Shown here one piece after another: positions 8,606 through 16,479 of a DNA stretch of 47,769 nucleotides; positions within the stretch are counted from its first letter, which is position 1, and each line of letters begins with the position of its first letter. Position numbers and translations under genes: made by a program. The stretch spans positions 1 through 47,769 of the forward strand of contig VAWU01000051.1 in NCBI GenBank assembly GCA_005888325.1, written 5' to 3'. Origin of the DNA: Actinomycetota bacterium (GTDB taxonomy: Bacteria > Actinomycetota > Acidimicrobiia > Acidimicrobiales > AC-14). The notes beneath the pieces are model-generated. The model was not told where the DNA came from and searched no databases. It worked only from the letters and a program-made list of their open reading frames with translations.

Positions 8606-11031
8606 GTGGGGTTCCCCGGAGTCGCCTCGATCAAATCCCACGTCGCCGGGAACGGCTGCGCCCCGGACGAGGTGGCGATGACGCCGACGGCGAGCCCCCG
8701 AGTGGTGCTGGCAAGCCAGTCGGAGGGAATCGCCGAGGTCGATCCGAGAGTGGTGAGCGGACTTGCCACTCCCCCCGTCGTGACGCGGTAGCGCGGCTGC
8801 ACGGTGCTCGAAACCGGGTCGACGGTGACGAAGAGGTCGACGCTGTCAGGCCCCGGCATGGTCACCGGGGCGACCGGGCGGCTCGAGACAACGCCGCTCG
8901 TTTCCTTGAGGAACTGAACGCCGGGGGAACCACCGTTGGCCGTGACAACCAGCTTGACGTAGTTGTCCTGATCGCCGGCGCCGATGAAGACGCCCATCGA
9001 TTGGCTCCCCTGAGGCGTCAGACCTGCGAACGGCCCGATCAGCCGGGTGTGGACCGTGAAGGTGCCGGTGCTCGACGGCTGGGTGTTGAGCCCGAACTGG
9101 AACGCGTACTGCTGGTTGTTCGAACCGGCGTACGCGTCACCCGGGGGGACGCTGTCGACCGTCATCGCTCCCGCCGCTCCGCCCGCTGTCATCCGCGTGG
9201 GATCGTAGAGGCTCGCGTAATCGGAGTGGCCGTTTGACATCAAACCGGTCCAGCCGAGGTTCAGGATGCCTTTCGCGTTCGCGCCGCCGCTGTCCCACGT
9301 GTACGAGACGGGCACCCGGGTCAACAAGCCGTTGGCCGCGTCGATGGCGAAGGCGTCGGCGGTGTCGGCCACCCGATCGTTGTCGTCGTCGGGATCGTTG
9401 CGGTCGGAGACGAAGTCTCCGTCCCAGTCGTGAGGTGTGTCGGCCGCGGAGCAGGCGTTGGTGCCGTTGTCGATCTCGTCCGCATTCGTGTATCCGTCGT
9501 GATCCTCGTCGATCGACGTGTTGTACGAACCACTGCACGCCGGCGGTTGCACACCGCCGTAGTCGTTGGGCTCGAACACCCAAATCGCGCCGCTCGTGAT
9601 ATCTGCCATCCAGATGGTTCCCGGGAACGTGTCGGCGTCGCCCCGCGCGACCACGTCGATGGGATGCGCGGCCACGTTGGAGAACAGTGTTTGCTTCAGA
9701 GTCACGCCGTCGCCGTTGGCGTTGAGCTTCACCCGCAACACGTTGTCGTAGTAGTCGGCGATGAGGAGATCGCCGTTCATCTGACCGCCGAAGTTCGACG
9801 CGGTGTACTCGGTCAACCCTGTCGTGGCGGTGCTGAAGCTCGTGAGCGCGTGCTTCGCGGTGGTTCCCCGAAAGTCGCATTCGACGGGATTCGCAACTGG
9901 CACCGGAGACTGAGGCGAGGAGTCGTTGAACGTGTTGGCCCGGTTGCCTCGTGTCGGGTTGGCGTGTCCGCCGTAGTAGCCCTGACCGGTGATGAGGTGC
10001 AGCGTGTCGGCCTGAGTGTCTCCCGGTTCGTTCGACTGGTTCGTGCACTTCCCTCCGGGACCCTCGCCCACCGGCACAGCACCCCAGCCCGCATTGGGCC
10101 CGTTGTCGGTGGTGTACATCCGGCCGGCCCGGCTGATGAGGAGGTCGTACGGATTGCGAAAACCAGGCGCGTACACCTGCACCGGCCCACCGGGTACCAG
10201 CTTCGCCTGCCGGCGCCCGAAGTCGCCTCCGAAGGGCCCGGACAGGTTGGGGTACCGCTCGCTCACCAGCGTCGGCAGGTCGTAGGTGGTGTTGCCGATG
10301 GCGTCGAGGTCGATCTTGAGGATGGCGGCCGAGTACGCGTATTCGGGCAAGAAGTTGAAGTTGTGCGACGGGGCGCCCTTGTTGGTGTTCCCCCCCTGGG
10401 CCAGGTAGAGGGTGTGGGAGGCGGGATCGAGCGCGAGGCCGTTAGACGCGTGGTTCTCCTGTGAACGAGGAAGCCCGCGGACAAGGTCGAGCCGCGCCCA
10501 CGACGAGCCGGCTCTCGTGAGACGCGAGACGACGCCCGAGTTGGTGTCGAGATCCGTGAGCTGGCCGCCACTGCCTCCGCCGCTGCGGGGGTCACTCGAC
10601 GACACGTAGATCACCGGATTGGTCGCCGACCCCACGACGAGCATGCCGGTGATGAGCCGCTTGGTCACGTCGGGGTTGACGACCTCGGTGGCCGTCACCT
10701 GATAGGCGTTCGCGCCCGAGCGCGTCACGGTGTAGATCTTGATGATGCCGTTGAACTGGGCGACGTAGAGCCGGCCGTCCGGTCCGAACTGCAGCGAGGT
10801 CGGAGTCACCGACGACGCGCGTTGGAGCGTGCTCTTGCCGAAGCCGATCGCGGGTGGGGGATCGCAGGCCGCGAGGAGACCACCAAAAGTGATGACGAGC
10901 ACGCACAACGGCACCGCGTTACGAACCAAGAGGCGCCGGGCGGGGCCGCCGCCGCTGACCTCCCGACTGGACTGCGTTCTCCGGCCTCGCCGTGCGTGGA
11001 GCCGGATCCCACACGTGTACCCCAAGTCCAC
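8602..11031 (-). CDS. PQQ-type glucose/sorbosone dehydrogenase-like lipoprotein with calcium repeats
   Basis: About 809 residues. A signal peptide ends in a clean lipobox (LLAAC), so it is probably a lipoprotein. The first 450 residues form a six-bladed propeller of the glucose/sorbosone dehydrogenase family, shown by SLQFGPDGRLYVA, ENHASNGLALD and APGFRNPYDLLISRAGRMYTTDNGPN. A short Asp-rich stretch follows (DEDHDGYTNADE and DWDGDFVSDRNDPDDDNDRVAD), matching thrombospondin type 3 calcium repeats. The last 230 residues look like a beta-sandwich adhesion domain. GTG 11031 has GAGGGGG six bases upstream. The gene is translationally coupled to the kelch gene. It likely oxidises or binds sugars at the cell surface. 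Confidence 0.88.
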   Translation of the reverse strand: MDLGYTCGIRLHARRGRRTQSSREVSGGGPARRLLVRNAVPLCVLVITFGGLLAACDPPPAIGFGKSTLQRASSVTPTSLQFGPDGRLYVAQFNGIIKIYTVTRSGANAYQVTATEVVNPDVTKRLITGMLVVGSATNPVIYVSSSDPRSGGGSGGQLTDLDTNSGVVSRLTRAGSSWARLDLVRGLPRSQENHASNGLALDPASHTLYLAQGGNTNKGAPSHNFNFLPEYAYSAAILKIDLDAIGNTTYDLPTLVSERYPNLSGPFGGDFGRRQAKLVPGGPVQVYAPGFRNPYDLLISRAGRMYTTDNGPNAGWGAVPVGEGPGGKCTNQSNEPGDTQADTLHLITGQGYYGGHANPTRGNRANTFNDSSPQSPVPVANPVECDFRGTTAKHALTSFSTATTGLTEYTASNFGGQMNGDLLIADYYDNVLRVKLNANGDGVTLKQTLFSNVAAHPIDVVARGDADTFPGTIWMADITSGAIWVFEPNDYGGVQPPACSGSYNTSIDEDHDGYTNADEIDNGTNACSAADTPHDWDGDFVSDRNDPDDDNDRVADTADAFAIDAANGLLTRVPVSYTWDSGGANAKGILNLGWTGLMSNGHSDYASLYDPTRMTAGGAAGAMTVDSVPPGDAYAGSNNQQYAFQFGLNTQPSSTGTFTVHTRLIGPFAGLTPQGSQSMGVFIGAGDQDNYVKLVVTANGGSPGVQFLKETSGVVSSRPVAPVTMPGPDSVDLFVTVDPVSSTVQPRYRVTTGGVASPLTTLGSTSAIPSDWLASTTRGLAVGVIATSSGAQPFPATWDLIEATPGNPT

Positions 11032-11037
11032 GTGCAA

Positions 11038-11067
11038 CCCCCTCGGCGGATACGTCGCCCGACCCTA
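11038..11067 (-). promoter_or_regulatory. putative -10 (TAGGGT) and ribosome-binding site for the PQQ-type gene
   Basis: On the minus strand TAGGGT occupies 11067-11062 and GAGGGGG occupies 11044-11038, six bases before GTG 11031. This would give a short leader of about 25 bases. Confidence 0.35.
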
Positions 11068-11143
11068 CCTCCGCGTCGGCTGAGACGAACCCGCGGCCGC
11101 GCGCCTTCGCCCGGGCGCGTGGGCAGTGGTGACGATGGCCGCC

Positions 11144-11173
11144 TTGACAGCTGAATGAGTGCTCACTCAGAAT
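11144..11173 (+). promoter_or_regulatory. putative TetR-operon promoter (TTGACA, 18 bp, CAGAAT)
   Basis: TTGACA at 11144-11149 is a perfect -35, and CAGAAT at 11168-11173 is an acceptable -10 after 18 bp. The GTG at 11180 begins six bases after the -10, so the mRNA would be leaderless. The inverted-repeat operator lies between the two elements. Confidence 0.5.
11156..11169. promoter_or_regulatory. TetR-type operator (inverted repeat)
   Basis: TGAGTG-CT-CACTCA is a perfect 6+2+6 inverted repeat between the -35 and -10 of the promoter for the adjacent TetR gene. The location fits repression by steric block, and autoregulation is the simplest reading. No second copy was noticed in the window. 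Confidence 0.6.
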
Positions 11174-11179
11174 GCGGCA

Positions 11180-11749
11180 GTGGTGCAAGCAGCCGAGACC
11201 CGCCAGCGCCTTCTCGCGGCCGCCGAGGAGGTTGTTCAGCGCGAGGGTGTCGTCGTTGCGCACATCGCGGGGCGGTCCGAAGGCAGCATCTACAACCACT
11301 TCGCCGACCGGCTCGAGCTCATCATGGCGGTCATCGACGCGCGCCTCCCCGACTTCGTCGCGGTGCTCACCGACCTCGTTCCCGGACGCCGCAGCGTGGC
11401 CGTCAACCTGGAGCGGGTCACGCGAGCGGGCATCGCGTTCGAACAGGCCATGTTCCCGCTCGTCGCGGGCGTGGCGGCCGACCCACAGCTGTTGGCTCGT
11501 TTCAAGGCGGTGATGTTGCCTGCGGACAAAGGCCCGCACCGTCCCCATCGCGGCATCAGTGCGTACCTCGAAGGGGAGAAGGCGCTGGGCCGAATCAGCC
11601 CCGACGCTGACTGCACGGCATTGACGCTCATGCTGATCGGCAGCTGGCGCGAGGCGGTGTTCCAGGAGCTCTTCGGCCGCCCGCCGATCTCGTTGCGCAA
11701 CGCCCCCCGCCGTATCGTTCGTTCGCTTCTCTCGAAGGAGACTCCATGA
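11180..11749 (+). CDS. TetR-family transcriptional regulator with shortened HTH
   Basis: About 189 residues. The N-terminus has TRQRLLAAAEEVV (helix 1) and the recognition element RSEGSIYNHFADRLEL, both hallmarks of TetR DNA-binding domains, followed by an all-helical ligand domain. Between the Gly ending helix 1 and the SEGS motif there are only nine residues (VVVAHIAGR) where the family usually has about fifteen, so helix 2 or the turn is short by about six residues. GTG 11180 is preferred over the GTG at 11159 because the latter lies inside the operator. The stop overlaps the MMPL start (ATGA). It probably senses a lipid-like ligand and controls the operon. DNA-binding ability should be treated as uncertain. 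Confidence 0.85.
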   Translation: MVQAAETRQRLLAAAEEVVQREGVVVAHIAGRSEGSIYNHFADRLELIMAVIDARLPDFVAVLTDLVPGRRSVAVNLERVTRAGIAFEQAMFPLVAGVAADPQLLARFKAVMLPADKGPHRPHRGISAYLEGEKALGRISPDADCTALTLMLIGSWREAVFQELFGRPPISLRNAPRRIVRSLLSKETP

Positions 11750-13935
11750 CTCTCGCCGGACTGGCACGCTGGTGCTACCGCCGCCGCCGCCTCGTCGTGC
11801 TGTTGTGGATCGTCGGCTTCGTCGTGTTGAACGCGCTGGGAGGGGTGATCGGCAGCGCGTTCAGCGACAACTTCAGCGGGAGCCACTCCGACTCCATCGC
11901 CGCCTTCGATCTGCTGAAGGAGCGCTTTCCGGCCCGCGCCGGTGACACCACCGACATCGTGTTCACCTCACCCCGGGGCGTCAACGACGCCGACGTGCGC
12001 GGCGCGATGGACGCGCTGTTTGCCGAAGTCGGGCCGGGCAAGGTCGGCCACGTCGTCGCCATCGACACGCCCTACCAGGGTGTCGGCCGCGTCAGCGCAG
12101 ACGGCTCCATCGCCTACGCGACCGTCACCTTCGACAAGCAGGCGGGCGACCTGCCGGCCAAGGCGGCCCAGCCCCTGATCGATGCGGTCAAGAAGGTGAA
12201 GGTCCCGGGGCTCACGGTCGAGCTGAGCGGTCCGGTCGTGGCCCGGGCGCTTCAGCCGCCGATGGGTGCCACCGAGGGGATCGGTCTGCTGGCCGCCATC
12301 GTGATCCTGTTCGTGGCCTTCGGCTCGTTGCTGGCCATGAGCCTTCCAGTGATGGCCGCCATCTTCGGCGTCGGCATCGGCTTGGTGTTCGTGACCCTGC
12401 TCAGTCACGTCATCACAGTTCCGTCGTTTGCGCCGTACGTGGCCATCATGATCGGGCTCGGCGTTGGCATCGACTACGCCCTGTTCATCGTCGTGCGCTA
12501 TCGGACGGGTCTCCACGACGGGCTCGACCCCGAGAACGCCAACGTGCTCGCGCTCACGACAGCCGGCAGGGCGGTGCTCTTCGCCGGCTGCACCGTCATC
12601 ATCTCGTTGCTCGGCATGTTCCTGATGGGCATCAACTTCATCTACGGCCTGTCGATCGGCGCCGTGCTCGCTGTGCTCATGACGATGCTGGCGTCGGTCA
12701 CCTTCGTGCCGGCGATCATGGGGTTCGCGGGCACGAAATTGGCCGCCAAGGAGCACAAGCGTCGTCACCACCGCGAGACGGCGGCGTTCCGATGGAGCCG
12801 CCAGATCCAGAAGCGGCCGTGGCTCATGGCCGGCATAAGCCTGGCGGTCTTGGTGACCATCGCGGTTCCCATGTTCTCGATTCACCTGGGCGTCGCCGAC
12901 CAGGGGAACGACCCGACGTCGTTGACGACCCGGCGCGCCTACGACCTGTTGGCTAAAGGCTTCGGCGCCGGCTCGAACGGCCCGGTGCTGCTGGCGGCCG
13001 ATTTCACCGGGACCACCAACCAAGACACCGTGACCAGCTTCGCCGCCACCCTTCGCGCTGATCCCGACGTCGCCTTCGTGGCGCCGGCCAACATCAATGC
13101 GGCGGGCAACGCCGCCGTAGTGCCGGTGATCCCGAAGGGTGCGCCGCAGGACCGCTCGACCGAGCAGCTCGTCCATCGGCTCCGATCGGAGATCAAGCAG
13201 CGGGGCCTGGCGGTGCACGTCGGGAGCGTCACCGCCATTGCGATCGACGCAAGCGACCACGTTGGTAGGCGTCTGCCGGTCATGGTCGCGGCCGTGATCG
13301 TGCTGTCGTTCCTCCTGCTGCTGACCGTGTTCCGCTCGGTGCTGGTCGCGGTCAAGGCCGGCATCATGAACCTGTTGTCGATCGGCGCCGCCTACGGGGT
13401 GATCGTCGCCATCTTCCAATGGGGCTGGTTGCGCACCGTGGTCGGGATCGGCCGGCCGGGCCCGATCGAGTTCTGGGTGCCGATGATGCTGTTCACCGTT
13501 CTGTTCGGCCTGTCGATGGACTACGAGGTGTTCCTGCTCTCGCGGGTGCGGGAGGAGTACCTCGTCAGCGGCGACAACGCCACCGCGGTGGCCGACGGAC
13601 TGGCCTCGACCGCTCGGGTGATCACCGCGGCGGCCGCCATCATGATCGCGGTCTTCGTGTCGTTCGTCCTCGGGGATCTGCGGGTGCTCAAGCTGCTGGG
13701 GCTCGGGCTGGCCACCGCCATCTTCATCGACGCGACCATCGTCCGCATGGTGCTCGTGCCCGCGACGATGGAACTGCTGGGGAACGCCAACTGGTGGCTG
13801 CCCAAGTGGCTCGATCGACTCGTCCCCCGCATCAGCGTGGAAGCGCCCCCCGACGTCGCGGCTGCCGCGCCCGCCGCGGCGGCCGCGGCGGAGCCCACGA
13901 CGCCGGTAGCGGCCGGCCGGCGCGCAAACCGTTAG
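11746..13935 (+). CDS. MMPL-family RND transporter
   Basis: About 729 residues with the MMPL layout: one membrane helix near residues 18-38, a periplasmic porter domain, a block of five helices near 175-335, another helix, a second porter domain and a final block of five helices. The two proton-relay Asp-Tyr pairs are present in GIDYALFIVVRYR and GLSMDYEVFLLSR. These proteins export lipids, polyketides or drugs using the proton gradient. It has a short Ala/Pro-rich C-terminal tail. It starts within the TetR stop codon, so it is almost certainly under that regulator. The MaoC pair and flavin monooxygenase follow at once, pointing to handling of a lipid-like substrate. Confidence 0.95.
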   Translation: MTLAGLARWCYRRRRLVVLLWIVGFVVLNALGGVIGSAFSDNFSGSHSDSIAAFDLLKERFPARAGDTTDIVFTSPRGVNDADVRGAMDALFAEVGPGKVGHVVAIDTPYQGVGRVSADGSIAYATVTFDKQAGDLPAKAAQPLIDAVKKVKVPGLTVELSGPVVARALQPPMGATEGIGLLAAIVILFVAFGSLLAMSLPVMAAIFGVGIGLVFVTLLSHVITVPSFAPYVAIMIGLGVGIDYALFIVVRYRTGLHDGLDPENANVLALTTAGRAVLFAGCTVIISLLGMFLMGINFIYGLSIGAVLAVLMTMLASVTFVPAIMGFAGTKLAAKEHKRRHHRETAAFRWSRQIQKRPWLMAGISLAVLVTIAVPMFSIHLGVADQGNDPTSLTTRRAYDLLAKGFGAGSNGPVLLAADFTGTTNQDTVTSFAATLRADPDVAFVAPANINAAGNAAVVPVIPKGAPQDRSTEQLVHRLRSEIKQRGLAVHVGSVTAIAIDASDHVGRRLPVMVAAVIVLSFLLLLTVFRSVLVAVKAGIMNLLSIGAAYGVIVAIFQWGWLRTVVGIGRPGPIEFWVPMMLFTVLFGLSMDYEVFLLSRVREEYLVSGDNATAVADGLASTARVITAAAAIMIAVFVSFVLGDLRVLKLLGLGLATAIFIDATIVRMVLVPATMELLGNANWWLPKWLDRLVPRISVEAPPDVAAAAPAAAAAAEPTTPVAAGRRANR

Positions 13936-13946
13936 CACTGCTCGAC

Positions 13947-14495
13947 ATGACGCTTGACGAGCAGCTCGCGGCGCTGGTCGGCAAGCCGCTCGGGGCGGGC
14001 GGACCTTCGGTCGCACCGGATCCGGTGAACCAGCCGATGATCCGTCATTGGGCCGCCGCGTTCGAGGATCACAACCCGGTGTATGTCGATCCGCAGTACG
14101 CGGCGGACACCCGGTTCGGTGGGATCGTGGCGCCGCCGCTGATGTTGCAGACATGGGCCATGGCGACACCGACGATCACGGGCATCGCGGAGCGTGGGGG
14201 GTCTCCGGTGGAGCGCGGGGGTGCGTTCGTGCTCACGGTCCTGGACGAGGCCGGTCTCGTCGGCACGCTCGCGACGAACTCCGAGTTCGAGATCGAGCGC
14301 TATCTGCGGCTCGGCGAGATCGTGTCGGCGGAGACGGTGCTGGAGTCGGTCTCACCGGAGAAGCAGACCCGGCTCGGGCCTGGGCGGTTCGTGACGTGGG
14401 TGACGAACTACACCGTCGGAAACGGCGAGGTCGTCGGTCGCCAGCGCTTTCGGATTCTGAAGTTCAGGCCACGAGGACGGCGAACCGATGAGTAG
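13947..14495 (+). CDS. MaoC-like hot-dog protein, probably non-catalytic subunit
   Basis: About 182 residues with a hot-dog fold. In (R)-specific enoyl-CoA hydratases the catalytic motif is Asp, four residues, His. Here the segment reads EDHNPVYVDP, with Asp 41 kept but Tyr 46 where the His should be, so this chain probably cannot catalyse hydration alone. The next gene encodes a second hot-dog protein with both residues, overlapping by 8 bp. The pair therefore resembles heteromeric MaoC hydratases (known for the ChsH1/ChsH2 steroid system), in which one subunit shapes the pocket and the other is catalytic. ATG 13947 follows the MMPL stop by 11 bp. Substrate is unknown. Confidence 0.85.
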   Translation: MTLDEQLAALVGKPLGAGGPSVAPDPVNQPMIRHWAAAFEDHNPVYVDPQYAADTRFGGIVAPPLMLQTWAMATPTITGIAERGGSPVERGGAFVLTVLDEAGLVGTLATNSEFEIERYLRLGEIVSAETVLESVSPEKQTRLGPGRFVTWVTNYTVGNGEVVGRQRFRILKFRPRGRRTDE

Positions 14496-14946
14496 CCGCC
14501 ACATCCAAACGCTCGACTGGAACACGATCTCGGTCGGCGACGTGCTCCCGGCGCTCATGATCGACATGAGCGCGACGCGGATCGTGGCCGGCGCGATCGC
14601 GTCGCGCGACTTCATGCCGGTGCATCACGACCGCGCCTACGCCAACGAGCAGGGCGCGCCCGACATCTTCATGAACATCCTCTCCGATACCGGTTGGTGC
14701 AGTCGGTTCCTGACCGATTGGGCCGGACCCGAAGCGATGGTGAAGCGTCTCGCGATCCGCCTCGGCGTGCCGGTGTTTCCGGGACACGTCCTCACCTACA
14801 ACGGTTCGGTGACCGATGTGTCACGCAATGGCGACGACGGGCTCGTCGAGGTCGAGTTCAGCGCGGTGAACGAGCTCGGCGAACACGTCGGCGGCACCGC
14901 AACGGTGAGCCTGCCGATCCTCTCGCGCCGCGCGCCGACGGTGTGA
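14488..14946 (+). CDS. MaoC-like enoyl-CoA hydratase, catalytic subunit
   Basis: About 152 residues. The hydratase dyad is visible in ASRDFMPVHHDRAYA, with Asp 41 and His 46 spaced exactly as in (R)-specific enoyl-CoA hydratases. The rest of the chain is a single hot-dog domain with the usual PVFPGHVLTYNGSV loop. It would add water across the double bond of an acyl-CoA, probably together with the preceding subunit. The overlap with that gene and the 13-bp gap to the monooxygenase place it in the TetR-controlled operon. The natural substrate (fatty, steroid-like or terpenoid CoA ester) cannot be told from sequence. Confidence 0.88.
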   Translation: MSSRHIQTLDWNTISVGDVLPALMIDMSATRIVAGAIASRDFMPVHHDRAYANEQGAPDIFMNILSDTGWCSRFLTDWAGPEAMVKRLAIRLGVPVFPGHVLTYNGSVTDVSRNGDDGLVEVEFSAVNELGEHVGGTATVSLPILSRRAPTV

Positions 14947-14959
14947 TGAACTCAGACGC

Positions 14960-16438
14960 ATGAATCCCGAGGCGCGCCCGTTGCGATGCGCGGTGATCGG
15001 CGCAGGGATGGCCGGCATCCTCAGCGCGATCAAGCTGACCGAGGCCGGGATCACGGACTTCACGGTGTACGAGAAGGCCGACCGCGTCGGCGGCACGTGG
15101 CGCGAGAACACATACCCCGGCCTTTCGTGCGACGTGCCGTCTCACTTGTACTCGTACTCGTTCGCCCTCACGTCGGAGTGGAGTCGCCGGTTCGCCCCCG
15201 GTCCGGAGATCCAGGCGTACTTCGAGCGGGTCGCCGAGGAGCACGGCGTCCTGCAACGAGCTCGGTTCGGTGACGCGGTCACCCGATGCGAGTTCTCTGA
15301 TGGCAAGTGGCATCTCACGACGGCCTCGGGAAATCGCGACGACGTCGACGTTGTGATCGCAGCGACGGGTGTGCTCCACCACCCGCGATATCCCGAGATC
15401 GATGGTATCGACACCTTCGCGGGAGCGATGTTCCACAGCGCGCGGTGGGATCACCGCGTTCAGCTCGACGGCACACGGATCGGGATCATCGGAACAGGAT
15501 CGACAGCAATACAGATCGTCTCGGCCATCGTCGATCGCGTTGCGGCGTTGTCGTTGTTCCAGCGCACGGCGCAGTGGGTGATGCCCCAGGAGAACCCGGC
15601 GTACTCCGACGAGGAGCAGGCGGCATTTCGTGCGCAGCCCGAACGACTCGTGGACTTACACCAGAACCTGTCGGACATGTTCGACCTGTTCGCCAACGCC
15701 GTCGTCGACTCGGAGTCGGCCGAGCTCAAATTGGTCGAGCAAGCGTGCCTCGCGAACCTCGAGAACAACGTGCACGACCCCGAGCTACGACAGCGGCTGC
15801 GTCCCGACTACCGCGCCGCATGCAAGCGGCTGATCATCTCTCCCAACTTCTACGACGCGATCCAGCGTCCGAACGCCGAGCTCGTCACTGATGCCATCGA
15901 GCGAATCGAGCCCGGCGGAATCCGCACCAAGGATGGCCGCCTCCACGAGCTCGACGTGCTCGTGCTCGCGACGGGATTCAAGACCGACGCCTTCATGCGA
16001 CCGATGACCATCGCCGGGCGCAACGGCACGACGCTCGAACAGGCCTGGACCCCTCGCCCGGAGGCGTACCTGTCGATCTCGATTCCCGACTTCCCGAACT
16101 TCTTCATGTTGAACGGCCCGAACGGGCCCGTCGGGAACTTCTCGCTCATCGAGGTTGCCGAGCTCCAGACCCGCTACGTCATGCAACTCATCGAGCGCAT
16201 CCGGGCGGGCGAGTGCCGGGAGGTGTGCGCGACCCGCGAGGCGTTGGTGGAGTTCGAGCGAGCGCGCGAGGTGGCGGCGCAGCGCACGGTGTGGGTCACC
16301 GGTTGCCGCAGCTGGTACCTCGACGACCGCGGGCTCCCGGCGGTGTGGCCCTGGTCGTTCGTCCGCTTCCGCGAGGCGATGAAGACGCCCGACCCGACCA
16401 AGTACGAGTTCGCCGGCGCTCACGAAGGATTCTCGTAG
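14960..16438 (+). CDS. flavin-containing Baeyer-Villiger-type monooxygenase
   Basis: About 492 residues. It has an FAD Rossmann motif GAGMAG (residues 14-19), the GGTWREN...YPG signature typical of Baeyer-Villiger enzymes, the class fingerprint FAGAMFHSARWD (F-x-G-x3-H-x3-W-D) and a second NADPH motif GTGSTAIQ. The ATG lies within the YPGLSCDVPSHLYSYSF-type family context used by ketone monooxygenases. It would insert oxygen into a ketone or aldehyde to give an ester or lactone, using FAD and NADPH. It is the last gene of the TetR operon. Together with the MaoC hydratase and the exporter it suggests breakdown or modification of a cyclic or long-chain ketone. Confidence 0.92.
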   Translation: MNPEARPLRCAVIGAGMAGILSAIKLTEAGITDFTVYEKADRVGGTWRENTYPGLSCDVPSHLYSYSFALTSEWSRRFAPGPEIQAYFERVAEEHGVLQRARFGDAVTRCEFSDGKWHLTTASGNRDDVDVVIAATGVLHHPRYPEIDGIDTFAGAMFHSARWDHRVQLDGTRIGIIGTGSTAIQIVSAIVDRVAALSLFQRTAQWVMPQENPAYSDEEQAAFRAQPERLVDLHQNLSDMFDLFANAVVDSESAELKLVEQACLANLENNVHDPELRQRLRPDYRAACKRLIISPNFYDAIQRPNAELVTDAIERIEPGGIRTKDGRLHELDVLVLATGFKTDAFMRPMTIAGRNGTTLEQAWTPRPEAYLSISIPDFPNFFMLNGPNGPVGNFSLIEVAELQTRYVMQLIERIRAGECREVCATREALVEFERAREVAAQRTVWVTGCRSWYLDDRGLPAVWPWSFVRFREAMKTPDPTKYEFAGAHEGFS

Positions 16439-16479
16439 TGCGGCGTCGAGCTCGTCCGACGTCGTCGCGGCCTCGGGTG

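Noticed and set aside
11159-11179. GTG 11159 as the TetR start
   Set aside because: It lies inside the inverted-repeat operator and before the -10, so it would not be in the mRNA.
11968-14169. 733-codon open frame on the minus strand
   Set aside because: It is the antisense of the MMPL gene. It has no recognisable domain and is rich in His, Arg and Asp, as GC-rich shadows are.
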